Below, one piece after another: positions 1 through 8,564 of a DNA stretch of 64,000 nucleotides. The notes under the pieces were generated by a model. That model saw only the letters and a list, made by a program, of their open reading frames with translations. It had not been told where the DNA came from and did no database searches. Within the stretch, counting starts at the first letter, position 1. Every line of letters starts with the position of its first letter. This stretch comes from Canibacter zhoujuaniae (GTDB taxonomy: Bacteria; Actinomycetota; Actinomycetes; Actinomycetales; Microbacteriaceae): assembly GCF_011752005.1 (NCBI RefSeq), contig NZ_JAAIJZ010000002.1, forward strand, positions 62,001 through 126,000, given 5' to 3'. A program made the translations under genes and the position numbers.

Positions 1-1362
1 GAGATTGCGGCGGCGGCAGTGCCTGAGCTCTCCTATTTTGACTCACTCGCTGGGCGCTTACACACCGCGAGCAAAACGGGGCCCGTGCATCTAAATCTGC
101 GGCTCAACGAGCCGCTCTCCGGGTCTGGTGACGTTCCCGAATCTGTGTCGCCACCGGAGCAAGCATACGAGGGCGGCGCCAACTCCCAGGTAAAAGCGTA
201 TGAGCTTGGCTTGGTCGAGACTTCTCCCGCTGTGTTAGATGACTCCCTCCCCACCGTCGTGATTGCAGGTGCCGGCGCTGGCCGATCCGCCGAAGATTTT
301 GCACACCGTGCGGGGCTGCCGTTATTGGCAGAGGTTGTTTCCGGTGCACGTTTCGGTAGGAATGTGATCAACTGTTATCAAACTCTGCTCGCTGATGCCG
401 AAACTCGTGGCGCGATTGCCCAGGCGGTGGTATTCGGTTACCCGACTCTCACTCGGGAAGTGCTGGCGCTGCTTAGCGAGCCGGCAGTGCGAGTGGTGGT
501 AGTGGATGCTGTGGCAACGAGCTCGGCAGGTGTCGGTCTGCCTGTTTATTTACCGGCCGGTGTGTCTGATGCGGAGCTTAAAAACAGGGTGCGGGTTGTT
601 CCCGATATTTTGCTGCCAGATGGGTTTAACCGCGACCGCGGCCGAGCGTGGCTTCGAGCATGGGTGCGCGCTGACCGTGAGCTGCTCACATCCCGCACTA
701 CGGCGCACGCGCCGGATACAGCTCTCGCACGTGAAACCGGTTACAAAGAACGCAATCAGTATGCCAGGCAGGAGCTTGCCGCAATGCGCGAACCGGTCAC
801 CCGCGAAATGCTGGTCGAGCGAGTTTGGCAGGCCTGCTGGCCGCACGATCGGCTGGTTTTTGCGGCGTCTCGTCTCGTGCGTGTTGCTGACCGGCAGGTG
901 CCGGGACGCCCCGTGCCCGTGCACGCAAACAGGGGCGTTGCGGGTATTGATGGCACTGTTGCGACCGCGCTTGGCATTGCTACCGCATCCCAGTTTGGAG
1001 TCGCAGCGCGAGTAAACGGTGAAATCGCAGCGTCTGCCGGAGTAACCCGGCTTTTAATCGGCGATTTGGCGCTGTTGCACGATGCCGGGTCTCTCGCGCT
1101 AACCCCGGGAGAGGCGCAACCAGCGCTGCAAATATTCGTTTTAAACGACTGCGGGGGCACTATCTTCGAGCAGCTTGAGGTGAAGAAAACAGCATCTGCC
1201 CAGGCATACGACCGTGTTATGCGCACCCCGCATAATGTTGTGATCGAGTCGCTCGCTACCGCTTACGGCTGGAAGTACGAAAAGGTAGCTACGCGCTCCG
1301 AACTCGATACTGTGCTGACCCGGCAGGTGCAAGACCCAGAAATTATTGAAGTAACTATTTAA
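1..1362 (+). CDS. menD: MenD, SEPHCHC synthase (5'-truncated by window edge)
   Basis: Thiamine-diphosphate enzyme that adds the succinyl semialdehyde unit of 2-oxoglutarate to isochorismate, the first committed step of menaquinone synthesis. The reading frame is open to base 1, so the start lies outside the window; 453 residues are visible and the family is about 550-580 long, so roughly the first 120 are missing. Seen motifs: GPVHLNLRLNEPL near the visible N-terminus, HANRGVAGIDGTVATALG, and the cofactor-binding stretch IGDLALLHDAGSLAL, followed by a Gly-rich FVLNDCGGTIFEQL. All fit MenD rather than acetolactate synthase. Its last 8 bases overlap the 3' end of the convergent isochorismate synthase gene, the enzyme that makes its substrate. 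Confidence 0.95.
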   Translation, partial: EIAAAAVPELSYFDSLAGRLHTASKTGPVHLNLRLNEPLSGSGDVPESVSPPEQAYEGGANSQVKAYELGLVETSPAVLDDSLPTVVIAGAGAGRSAEDFAHRAGLPLLAEVVSGARFGRNVINCYQTLLADAETRGAIAQAVVFGYPTLTREVLALLSEPAVRVVVVDAVATSSAGVGLPVYLPAGVSDAELKNRVRVVPDILLPDGFNRDRGRAWLRAWVRADRELLTSRTTAHAPDTALARETGYKERNQYARQELAAMREPVTREMLVERVWQACWPHDRLVFAASRLVRVADRQVPGRPVPVHANRGVAGIDGTVATALGIATASQFGVAARVNGEIAASAGVTRLLIGDLALLHDAGSLALTPGEAQPALQIFVLNDCGGTIFEQLEVKKTASAQAYDRVMRTPHNVVIESLATAYGWKYEKVATRSELDTVLTRQVQDPEIIEVTI

Positions 1363-2602
1363 AAGCATCAACGATCGGCGCAAATTTTGCGACGGTCTCG
1401 TCGAGCTCTCTTACCGGATCGGAACCTGCGACAAACCCACCGCCGGCGGTAGCGGTCACAACCCCATCGCGCACTTCAGCGCAGCGTAAGGCTAAGGCCC
1501 ATTCACCGTCACCGCTCGCATCCAGCCAGCCGATCGCGCCGGCATAGAATCTGCGATCAAAACCTTCAACCGCAGCGATCACATTTTTCGCGGCCGATGT
1601 TGGCGTGCCCGCCACCGCAGCGGTCGGATGCATCGCCGCTGTCAGATCGAGAGCAGAAACATCGGCGGTTGTGTGAGCTGAGATTGCTGTTGCCAAATGC
1701 CAAACATTCGGCAGCTGCACAACCTGTGGCGCAGTCACCTGGAGCTTAGTCACAAGATCAGAAACCGCCTCGACAACACTCGCTGCGGCATACTCATGTT
1801 CGCGCGCGAGTGAGTCTGAGGCCAAAAGATGGTGACGTCTGAGCGCGTCTGCTGCGCTATCTGCGGCGCGCGGTGTGGTGCCGGCCAGCACCAAAGCAGA
1901 CATGCGACCCCGCACCACGCGCGCGAGTGTTTCAGGGGTGGCGCCCAAAAACCCGTCAAACGCGAAGGTCCAGCAGTCGGGAAATCGCTGCGCTAAACGC
2001 CGGAGCGGCACTCGCAAATCAGCATTGGGGTGGATCGGCGCACTAATTTGGCGCGCGAGCACAACCTTCTCTGCGCCTCCTGCAGCGAGCGTCTCTAAAA
2101 CCTGGTGAGCTTTTTTGAGATAGCTGGTGCGCGCAGCCAGATCAGGGTGTGGATTGAGTGCGACAGGATCCCACTCACCAGCGGGGGTTGTTGGTCGAGC
2201 AGAAAAATCAGGCAGTGCGGTGGCACAGTGCGCGCTTGCAACAGTAACGCGTGTCACAAACCACTGATTATCATGCTGATGCAGCGTGATTTCAGGCACG
2301 ACAAGGCTCGACTGCGCCGCGCTGTCATCGGCAAACGCAAACGCCCCGAAAGCCACTAACCCACTGCCCGGCAGATGCACCTCGTCTGTCACCGCTGCCG
2401 CGGCAGCGATTTCCTGCCACTTCTCACGCAACACAGTGAAACGTGCCGGGCCGCTCGCGGTGAGCCTTAAAGCCTCCCCAATTCCAACCGCTTGCCGGTT
2501 GCCGCGCAACCAAACGAGCGGCTTCTGGCGGTGCGCAAAATCGAGCAGCTCGCCAGGATCGGCGCAAAACTCGCTCACAACTTTTAGCATCGGGATGCTC
2601 AC
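1355..2602 (-). CDS. menF: Isochorismate synthase (MenF/EntC family)
   Basis: Chorismate-binding enzyme that converts chorismate to isochorismate for menaquinone synthesis (a siderophore role is possible in this family, but menD next door argues for menaquinone). 415 residues, normal for the family. The C-terminal chorismate-binding domain is clear: EKVVLARQ, FLGATPETLARVVRG, HPTAAVAGTP, YAGAIGWLDASGDGEWALALR and the terminal GGGFVAGSDPVRELDETVAK. The start is GTG at 2602, immediately 6 nt downstream of a TAAAAT hexamer, so the mRNA is probably leaderless. Divergent from menG and convergent with menD, whose stop it overlaps by 8 bp. Confidence 0.93.
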   Translation of the reverse strand: MSIPMLKVVSEFCADPGELLDFAHRQKPLVWLRGNRQAVGIGEALRLTASGPARFTVLREKWQEIAAAAAVTDEVHLPGSGLVAFGAFAFADDSAAQSSLVVPEITLHQHDNQWFVTRVTVASAHCATALPDFSARPTTPAGEWDPVALNPHPDLAARTSYLKKAHQVLETLAAGGAEKVVLARQISAPIHPNADLRVPLRRLAQRFPDCWTFAFDGFLGATPETLARVVRGRMSALVLAGTTPRAADSAADALRRHHLLASDSLAREHEYAAASVVEAVSDLVTKLQVTAPQVVQLPNVWHLATAISAHTTADVSALDLTAAMHPTAAVAGTPTSAAKNVIAAVEGFDRRFYAGAIGWLDASGDGEWALALRCAEVRDGVVTATAGGGFVAGSDPVRELDETVAKFAPIVDAFK

Positions 2603-2608
2603 CCGCTC

Positions 2609-2614
2609 ATTTTA
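2609..2614 (-). promoter_or_regulatory. -10 element of leaderless menF
   Basis: TAAAAT on the minus strand, followed by exactly 6 nt and then the GTG start of menF. No Shine-Dalgarno sequence fits in between, and transcription would begin at or next to the start codon. Confidence 0.6.
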
Positions 2615-2648
2615 CTGTGCTTCCTAGGATTTGCTCTGTCTGCGCCGC

Positions 2649-2654
2649 TACGAT
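2649..2654 (+). promoter_or_regulatory. -10 element of leaderless menG
   Basis: TACGAT, 6 nt before the GTG at 2661. An AGAGGA stretch directly abuts the GTG, which is too close to act as a ribosome binding site. It is a divergent partner of the menF -10 about 40 bp away. Confidence 0.55.
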
Positions 2655-2660
2655 AGAGGA

Positions 2661-3380
2661 GTGAGCAGACCGGATATTGAAACCAAAAAAGCCGCCGACG
2701 TTTCAGGAATGTTTGACAAGATCGCCAGCCGCTATGATCTAACGAACGACCTGCTAACTTTCGGTATTGATCGCCTGTGGCGGCTAGCTCTGGTGAAAGC
2801 TGTAGCGCCGGCAGAGGGTGAGCGCATTCTCGATCTTGCCGCCGGCACCGGAACCTCCAGCGTCGCGCTCGCAAAACACGGTGCGCATGTGGTGGCAGCT
2901 GACTTCTCAGAGGGCATGCTCGCTGTCGGTCGCGCAAAACACGCTAACAACCCGCTCGTAAGCTTTGAATTCGCTGATGCCACACAGCTGCCGTTTGCAG
3001 ACGACAGCTTTGATGCGGCAACTATTTCATTCGGGTTGCGCAATGTGAGCGATGTGCCGCGGGCGCTTGCCGAGATGCGTCGTGTTGTAAAACCCGGTGG
3101 TCGTGTTGTTGTCTGCGAGTTCTCAACTCCGGTAGCACCGCTGCGCAAACCCTACAGCTTCTATGCCGCAAAAGTGCTCCCGGTAATTGCGGGTGCGGTG
3201 ACGAAGGATCGCGCCGCTTACGACTACCTGAATGAGTCAATTGCGGCATGGCCAAACCAAAAAGAGCTGGCAAAGTTGCTCACTGCGGCGGGTCTTGAAA
3301 ATGTGAAATACCGCAACCTGTCTTACGGAATTGCTGCACTGCACCGCGGTTTTGTGCCGCTTGAGGAGGGCGAGGAATAA
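2661..3380 (+). CDS. menG: Demethylmenaquinone methyltransferase MenG/UbiE
   Basis: SAM-dependent methyltransferase of the last menaquinone step (demethylmenaquinone to menaquinone). 239 residues with the full UbiE signature: MFDKIASRYDLTNDLLTFG at the N-terminus, SAM-binding motif I ILDLAAGTGTSSVALA, then ADFSEGM, DSFDAATISFGLRNVSD and the C-terminal LSYGIAALHRGF. A longer frame from TTG 2631 exists, but the GTG at 2661 is the family-like start and lies 6 nt after a TACGAT -10. The stop codon overlaps by one base the start of the polyprenyl diphosphate synthase gene (TAATG), so the two are probably co-translated. Confidence 0.95.
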   Translation: MSRPDIETKKAADVSGMFDKIASRYDLTNDLLTFGIDRLWRLALVKAVAPAEGERILDLAAGTGTSSVALAKHGAHVVAADFSEGMLAVGRAKHANNPLVSFEFADATQLPFADDSFDAATISFGLRNVSDVPRALAEMRRVVKPGGRVVVCEFSTPVAPLRKPYSFYAAKVLPVIAGAVTKDRAAYDYLNESIAAWPNQKELAKLLTAAGLENVKYRNLSYGIAALHRGFVPLEEGEE

Positions 3381-4450
3381 TGCTTGGCAAATCAGACAGC
3401 GGCGCAATTACGGTTGAAACTGCAACCCAAGCACTGCCCGGCAGGCTCTTTCGCAATGTGCAACACAAGCGCAAGATTAAGCAGTTAGAGGGCGAACTAG
3501 CCAAAATTGAAGAGGGTTTGTTAGAGCAAACTCGCTTCTCATCTCCTGTGGCAGATGCCGCTGCTCGCTATCTTGCCGAGGCCGGCGGCAAAAGGATCCG
3601 CCCGCTTTTAACTGTGCTTGTGAGCGAGCTTGGAAACGGGCCTGATGACCGGGTGCGGCAGGTGGCGCAAGCCATTGAGCTAACGCATTTAGCGAGCCTG
3701 TATCACGATGACGTGATGGATGCGGCGGTGCTGCGTCGAGGCGTGAAAACTGCGCATCTGAACTGGTCAAACTCGGTTGCGATTCTCGCCGGTGATCTGC
3801 TCTTTGCGCGCGCTTCAAGCCTGGTTACCGATCTTGGTGAGGAAGCAATTAAACTTCAGGCTGCAACCTTTGAGCGTCTCTGCCTCGGCCAGCTGCATGA
3901 GACAGTGGGGCCAGCTGAGGGTGACAACGAGCTTGAGTTTTACCTCCAGGTGCTCGCCGATAAGACCGGCGCACTAATCGCTTGTGCGGCACGCATGGGT
4001 GCCCTGGTGTCCGGTGCGCCGCGCGAGTATTTAGACCCGCTCACCGAATACGGTGAGGCGATCGGTTTGGCGTTCCAATTAATCGACGATGTTATCGATC
4101 TCTCGCCCGCAAAACAGGATACAGGCAAGCGGGCAGGCACCGACCTGCGCGCCGGAGTTGTGACACTGCCGCTCCTGCTGCTGCGTGACAAAGCGCGCAG
4201 TGATGCGCAGGCAGCAGACCTGTTGCAGCGTATCGATGCGGGCGTGCAGGCTGTTGCAGAGGGTGCCGACCCTGGTGTTATGGACGCAGTGGTAGAAGAA
4301 CTGCATGCCCACTCGGTGACGCAGGCAACTGCAGAGCGAGCCCGGGAGATTGCGGCGCAGGCTATTAGCGCACTGGATATTTTGCCCGACGGGGTTGTGA
4401 AGTCAGGGCTGACCGAACTGGCGCAAACCATCGTCAACCGGGAGGGCTAA
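3380..4450 (+). CDS. Long-chain (all-E) polyprenyl diphosphate synthase
   Basis: Elongates farnesyl- or geranylgeranyl-diphosphate with IPP to make the menaquinone side chain. 356 residues, class I trans-prenyltransferase fold. The first Asp-rich motif is in YHDDVMDAAVLRRG and the second in QLIDDVIDLSP; GGKRIRPLL is the IPP-binding region. It resembles GrcC/HepT/IspB-type enzymes; the chain length cannot be read from sequence alone. It overlaps menG by 1 nt and is followed after 5 nt by the FprA-like gene, so menG, this gene and fprA look like one transcript. Its IPP would come from the mevalonate operon at 8565-15023. Confidence 0.93.
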   Translation: MLGKSDSGAITVETATQALPGRLFRNVQHKRKIKQLEGELAKIEEGLLEQTRFSSPVADAAARYLAEAGGKRIRPLLTVLVSELGNGPDDRVRQVAQAIELTHLASLYHDDVMDAAVLRRGVKTAHLNWSNSVAILAGDLLFARASSLVTDLGEEAIKLQAATFERLCLGQLHETVGPAEGDNELEFYLQVLADKTGALIACAARMGALVSGAPREYLDPLTEYGEAIGLAFQLIDDVIDLSPAKQDTGKRAGTDLRAGVVTLPLLLLRDKARSDAQAADLLQRIDAGVQAVAEGADPGVMDAVVEELHAHSVTQATAERAREIAAQAISALDILPDGVVKSGLTELAQTIVNREG

Positions 4451-4455
4451 GGGCA

Positions 4456-5850
4456 GTGACAGACACCGGTGTGAAACTTCCGACGCTGCGCGTCGCGGTG
4501 ATTGGTGCGGGCCCTGCTGGCACCTATGCAGCCGATATTCTGCTGAAGCTGCAGCGCGATTTTGATGTGGCGGTTGATCTGTTTGAGCGGTTACCCGCGC
4601 CTTATGGGCTGGTGCGTTACGGTGTTGCGCCCGACCACCCACGCATTAAGGGCATCATCAACGCGCTGAAAGAGGTGCTTGATGAGGGGCAGATCCGCTA
4701 TTTCGGAAACGTTAATTTCGGCACCGACATCACATTAGACGATCTTAAAAAGCACTATCATGCGGTTATTTTTGCGACGGGCGCAATAACGGATGCGCCT
4801 TTAGAGATTCCCGGTATTGATGCTGCGGGCGCGTTTGGTGCTGCCGATTTTGTGAACTGGTTTGACGGACACCCTGATGTGCCGCGCACCTGGCCGCTGG
4901 AGGCAGAGTCGGTCGCCGTGATCGGCAACGGTAACGTCGCGCTCGACATTTCGCGCATGCTGGTCAAGCACGCAGACGATCTTTTAACAACCGAGATTCC
5001 GGATAACGTGTATGAGGGGTTGGCTGCAAACCCTATTAAAGAGTTGCATATTTTCGGGCGGCGCGGCCCGCTGCAGGTGAAGTTCACGCCGCTTGAGCTG
5101 CGTGAGCTGGGTGAAGTGCGTGACGTTGATATGGTGCTCGATGAGCGCGATTTCACTCTCACCGACGACTATCTTGCTGCGCTGCCACAGCAAAACAAAC
5201 AGGTTTTGGTGATGACGCGCATTTTTGACAAGTGGCGGGCGGCGCAGCGTGCCCGTGCCGCGGGGGATGAGGCCCCCGCCAGCCGTCAGCTTGTGTTTCA
5301 CTTCTGGTCTAAACCCATCGGTGTTGAGACCGACGTGTTCGGGCGGGTTTCGGGTGTGAAGATACAGCGCACAGCACCGGACGGCTCCGGCGGCGTTGTT
5401 GATACTGACCAGGTGGAAGTGATCCCTGTGCAGGCGCTGTATCGCGCAATCGGATACTACGGCAGCGAGCTGCCCGGTGTGCCGTTTGATGCGGTGCGCG
5501 GCGTGATTCCGAATGAGCAGGGCCGAGTTGCCACTGGGGTTTATGCCACCGGGTGGATTAAACGCGGGCCGGTTGGGCTGATCGGTGCAACCAAGTCAGA
5601 TGCGAAAGAAACGATCGACTCGCTTGTGGCCGATTGGCGGGCGGGGTTGCTGTGGCAGCCAGATGCCGCTGACGCTGACCCGGCGGTGATCCCCGCCCTG
5701 CTTAACGAGCGTGGCGTTGCATACACAACGGTTGCTGGCTGGCAGAAGCTTGACGCATATGAGCGTGAACTCGGCGCGGCGCATAAGCACCAGCGTGAGC
5801 GTCTGAAAGTTGTTGACCGCGACGAAATGATCCGTGTTTCTAACTCCTAG
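4456..5850 (+). CDS. fprA: Ferredoxin/flavodoxin-NADP+ reductase, FprA (adrenodoxin reductase) family
   Basis: FAD flavoprotein passing electrons between NADPH and ferredoxin-like carriers. 464 residues, typical of actinobacterial FprA. Seen: FAD-binding VAVIGAGPAGTYAADILL near residue 13, the family signature APYGLVRYGVAPDHPRIKG, the NADP-binding VAVIGNGNVALDISRML, and the C-terminal ATGWIKRGPVGLIGATKSDA. GTG start at 4456 after a GGGAGGG ribosome site in the end of the preceding gene. Its TAG stop doubles as the first three bases of the TAGAAT -10 element of pyrE. Confidence 0.93.
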   Translation: MTDTGVKLPTLRVAVIGAGPAGTYAADILLKLQRDFDVAVDLFERLPAPYGLVRYGVAPDHPRIKGIINALKEVLDEGQIRYFGNVNFGTDITLDDLKKHYHAVIFATGAITDAPLEIPGIDAAGAFGAADFVNWFDGHPDVPRTWPLEAESVAVIGNGNVALDISRMLVKHADDLLTTEIPDNVYEGLAANPIKELHIFGRRGPLQVKFTPLELRELGEVRDVDMVLDERDFTLTDDYLAALPQQNKQVLVMTRIFDKWRAAQRARAAGDEAPASRQLVFHFWSKPIGVETDVFGRVSGVKIQRTAPDGSGGVVDTDQVEVIPVQALYRAIGYYGSELPGVPFDAVRGVIPNEQGRVATGVYATGWIKRGPVGLIGATKSDAKETIDSLVADWRAGLLWQPDAADADPAVIPALLNERGVAYTTVAGWQKLDAYERELGAAHKHQRERLKVVDRDEMIRVSNS

Positions 5851-5853
5851 AAT
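5848..5853 (+). promoter_or_regulatory. -10 element of leaderless pyrE, overlapping the fprA stop codon
   Basis: TAGAAT whose first three bases are the TAG stop of fprA, then 6 nt, then the ATG of pyrE. Confidence 0.65.
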
Positions 5854-5859
5854 AGAAGC

Positions 5860-6414
5860 ATGAGTGATGCACGCGAGCAACTAATTGAGCTGATTAAATC
5901 TGAGGCTGTTTTTCACGGTGATTTTACGCTGACGAGCGGAAAAAAAGCCACATACTATATTGATCTGCGCAAACTCAGCCTCGATCATCGAGCTGCGCCA
6001 CTCATCGGGCAGGTTATGCTTGATCTAATTGACGATATTGACGGTGTTGTCGCGGTCGGTGGCCTCACAATGGGGGCCGATCCAATCGCGTCAGCAATTA
6101 TGCATCAGGGTGTTGCGCGCGGTAAAACCTATGACTCCTTCGTTGTGCGCAAACAGCCGAAGGATCACGGCCGCGGCCGCCAGGTTGAGGGGCCTGATCT
6201 TAAGGGCAAACGAGTGATTGTTGTTGAAGACACTTCAACAACGGGTGGTTCACCGTTGCAGGCGATTGCAGCGCTTGAAAAGGTGGGGGCCGAGATCGCT
6301 GGTGTTGCTGTGGTAGTTGATCGACAGGCTCCGGCGAAGGCGCGCATTGAAGAAGCCGGCTATGAATACCGCTACGCGATCGGCCTTGACGACCTCGGCC
6401 TTGACCCGCAGTAG
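5860..6414 (+). CDS. pyrE: Orotate phosphoribosyltransferase
   Basis: Transfers phosphoribosyl from PRPP to orotate in de novo UMP synthesis. 184 residues, normal for the short actinobacterial form. FTLTSGKKATYYIDLRKLSL is the N-terminal signature; the PRPP-binding loop is VIVVEDTSTTGGSPLQAI. Starts at ATG 5860, 6 nt after TAGAAT, so it is probably transcribed without a leader from its own promoter even though it follows fprA by only 9 bp. Confidence 0.95.
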   Translation: MSDAREQLIELIKSEAVFHGDFTLTSGKKATYYIDLRKLSLDHRAAPLIGQVMLDLIDDIDGVVAVGGLTMGADPIASAIMHQGVARGKTYDSFVVRKQPKDHGRGRQVEGPDLKGKRVIVVEDTSTTGGSPLQAIAALEKVGAEIAGVAVVVDRQAPAKARIEEAGYEYRYAIGLDDLGLDPQ

Positions 6415-6461
6415 TCGGTTAGAGTGACAGAACACTAGTCTCGCTAACAGAATAAGAACCA

Positions 6462-7328
6462 GTGAACACAGTTGCAGCAGATAGTATGCCGGGCAAATGG
6501 GGGCGCTACGGCGGCGGCGCTAACTCTCTCGGAGCGCTTTGGCCGTACCTTGTAGTCGGCGCGATCAGCGGCGCGATCAGCGGCGTTTTCGGTCTCGGCG
6601 GCGGTGTCGTGATCGTGCCGCTTTTGGTTTTTCTGTTTCACTTCAATCAGCGACAGGCTAGCGCGACGTCGGCTCTGGCACTCGCACCGATCGCACTCTC
6701 AGGTGTCACCTCTTTCGCATATCACGGCTCAGTGCATTGGATTGGCGGGATCACGCTTGCGGCGGGGATCTTTTTCGGTGCGCGCCTCGGCGTGAAACTG
6801 CAGCAGAAACTCAGCCTCCTAGCCTTGGAGATTGTGTTTTTGGTGTTTATTGCTGTGTCAGCGGTTATGCTGTGGGTGTTTATCCCGGATCGCAGCAGTC
6901 ACTTTGAGCTGCACTGGTGGGTGCTTGTGCTGCTTGCGGTGAGTGGGTTTACCGCGGGCATAGCGACCGGCCTGCTCGGCATCGGAGGCGGCGTTATTGT
7001 TGTGCCGCTGCTGATTGTCGGTTTCGGAATGAGCGATATTCTCGCGAAAGGCACTTCACTGTTGATGGCTTTCGTGGGCGCTATTGCTGCAACACAAAAA
7101 CAGTTTAAATCGGGCAACGTGCAGTTTGGGCCGGCGATAGCTATCGGGGTGTCTGCCGCTGCAACAGCGCCGTTCGGAGCGTGGATCGCAGTGTCAATTG
7201 ATCCATTTACCGCCAATGTGCTCTTTTCAGTTTTCCTGGCGCTGATCGCTGTGCAGTATTGCTTGCGCATCAGAAAAGATGTGAAAGCGAAAAAGCTTGC
7301 GGATCGCGGCGAAAGTGTGGAAGCGTAA
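6462..7328 (+). CDS. TauE/SafE (DUF81) family membrane permease
   Basis: Integral membrane protein of the sulfite exporter TauE/SafE family, probably an anion exporter; the substrate cannot be told. 288 residues, about eight hydrophobic segments in two repeats, each opened by a Gly-rich motif: VFGLGGGVVIVPLLVF near residue 45 and GLLGIGGGVIVVPLLIVG near residue 170. The start is uncertain: GTG at 6462 gives the full frame, while an in-frame ATG at 6486 would remove eight polar residues. truA follows 5 bp after its stop. Confidence 0.88.
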   Translation: MNTVAADSMPGKWGRYGGGANSLGALWPYLVVGAISGAISGVFGLGGGVVIVPLLVFLFHFNQRQASATSALALAPIALSGVTSFAYHGSVHWIGGITLAAGIFFGARLGVKLQQKLSLLALEIVFLVFIAVSAVMLWVFIPDRSSHFELHWWVLVLLAVSGFTAGIATGLLGIGGGVIVVPLLIVGFGMSDILAKGTSLLMAFVGAIAATQKQFKSGNVQFGPAIAIGVSAAATAPFGAWIAVSIDPFTANVLFSVFLALIAVQYCLRIRKDVKAKKLADRGESVEA

Positions 7329-7333
7329 CCCGG

Positions 7334-8194
7334 ATGCCGCGACTGCGTCTTGACATTGCTTATGACGGCACCGATTTTCACGGTTGGGCGACACAGCCCG
7401 GGCTGCGGACGGTGCAGGGTGCGCTCGAACAGGCACTAACCACAGTGCTGCGGCGCAAGCCTGCTGAAGCTGAAACCACCGTCACCGCAGCCGACCCGGA
7501 GTGGGTGCGTCTGACAGTCGGTGGGCGCACAGATGCGGGAGTGCACGCACGCGGGCAGGTTGCGCACCTCGACGTGAGTGAGGCAGAGGCGACGCAGCTG
7601 CTTGACCGCCCTCGCCGCATTAACGGGGTGCTTGTGCGGCAGGGGGTCAGTGACGCTGTGGTGCGAGCGGTAACTCAGGTACCGGACGAGTTTGACGCAC
7701 GTTTCGGAGCTTTGTATCGCCGCTATGAATATCGCATCTGCAACCCTGGCGCGCTCGATCTGCTCACACGCAACCACACCGTGGAGCTAAAGAAAACAGT
7801 CGACTTTGATGCCATGCAGGCGGCCTCACAGTCGCTTGTAGGCTTGCGCGATTTTGCCACTTTTTGTAAGGCGCGCGAGGGCGCAACTTCTGTGCGGCAT
7901 CTCTCACACTTTGAGTGGCGTCAGGTGGCGCCTGGCACCTTTGCGGCGCGTGTGCAGGCTGACGCATTCTGTCATTCGATGGTGCGTGCGCTGGTTGGCG
8001 CCGCGGTTGCTGTTGGTACCGGCCGCATCAGTTTTCGGGAGCTGGCTGAGCTTGAGGCGGCGCGCACGCGATCCGCAAAATTTGTTGTGATGCCCGCGCA
8101 CGGTCTCTCGCTCGAAGAAATCGCTTATCCGGCCCCTGGCGAGCTTGCGGCGCGCGCGTTGCAAACAAGAGCCCGCCGTCAATCGCTCAGCTAG
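7334..8194 (+). CDS. truA: tRNA pseudouridine(38-40) synthase TruA
   Basis: Isomerises uridines 38-40 in the tRNA anticodon arm. 286 residues from ATG 7334. The frame extends upstream to 7259, but that part overlaps the permease gene and has no homologous look, while MPRLRLDIAYDGTDFHGW is the normal N-terminus. The catalytic Asp is in GGRTDAGVHARGQVAHLD; FCHSMVRALVGAAVAVG is the conserved C-terminal motif. Probably co-transcribed with the permease. Confidence 0.95.
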   Translation: MPRLRLDIAYDGTDFHGWATQPGLRTVQGALEQALTTVLRRKPAEAETTVTAADPEWVRLTVGGRTDAGVHARGQVAHLDVSEAEATQLLDRPRRINGVLVRQGVSDAVVRAVTQVPDEFDARFGALYRRYEYRICNPGALDLLTRNHTVELKKTVDFDAMQAASQSLVGLRDFATFCKAREGATSVRHLSHFEWRQVAPGTFAARVQADAFCHSMVRALVGAAVAVGTGRISFRELAELEAARTRSAKFVVMPAHGLSLEEIAYPAPGELAARALQTRARRQSLS

Positions 8195-8234
8195 TGGCAG
8201 AGGGTTAATTTGCTTGCGTGCCGCAGCTTAAAAG

Positions 8235-8263
8235 TTGCGATGCCGGGGTGAGATTGCTAGGCT
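8235..8263 (+). promoter_or_regulatory. Promoter of tRNA-Ser(UGA)
   Basis: TTGCGA (8235-8240) and TAGGCT (8258-8263) separated by 17 nt. The tRNA starts 7 nt after the -10 hexamer. Confidence 0.6.
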
Positions 8264-8270
8264 AATCTGC

Positions 8271-8356
8271 GGAAGGTTGTCCGAGCGGCCGAAGGAACTA
8301 GTCTTGAAAACTAGCAGGTGAAAGCCTCAAGGGTTCGAATCCCTTACCTTCCGCCA
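8271..8356 (+). tRNA. tRNA-Ser (anticodon UGA)
   Basis: Acceptor stem GGAAGGT pairs with ACCTTCC, with discriminator G and an encoded CCA (8354-8356). The anticodon stem CTAGT/ACTAG encloses the loop CTTGAAA, giving anticodon TGA at 8305-8307. A long variable arm and the T-loop GTTCGAAT confirm a serine tRNA. Confidence 0.97.
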
Positions 8357-8358
8357 CT

Positions 8359-8396
8359 AGAAAGTCCTGGAAAAGTGAATCTTTCCAGGACTTTCT
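8359..8396 (+). terminator. Perfect 15-bp hairpin after tRNA-Ser
   Basis: Arms 8359-8373 and 8382-8396 are exact reverse complements (AGAAAGTCCTGGAAA on the left), with an 8-nt loop. It starts two bases after the tRNA CCA end. There is no strong T run behind it (GCTATTTACTG), so it may terminate or act as a 3' processing barrier. The next 168 bases to the mvaS stop show nothing further that I can name. Confidence 0.7.
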
Positions 8397-8564
8397 GCTA
8401 TTTACTGTGTGGTGTTTCGCTTGTTGAGCAGCATTATTTAGAGGGTTCCGCAAGGCCCCAAACCCAGTTCGACGATCAACCCTAAGGGGTGACGAAAAGC
8501 CGCGCTGATCTAGCTGTTTCTGCAGAGCATAGAACCGCGGCAGAGGTTTAGCAGGGCTAGTGAA

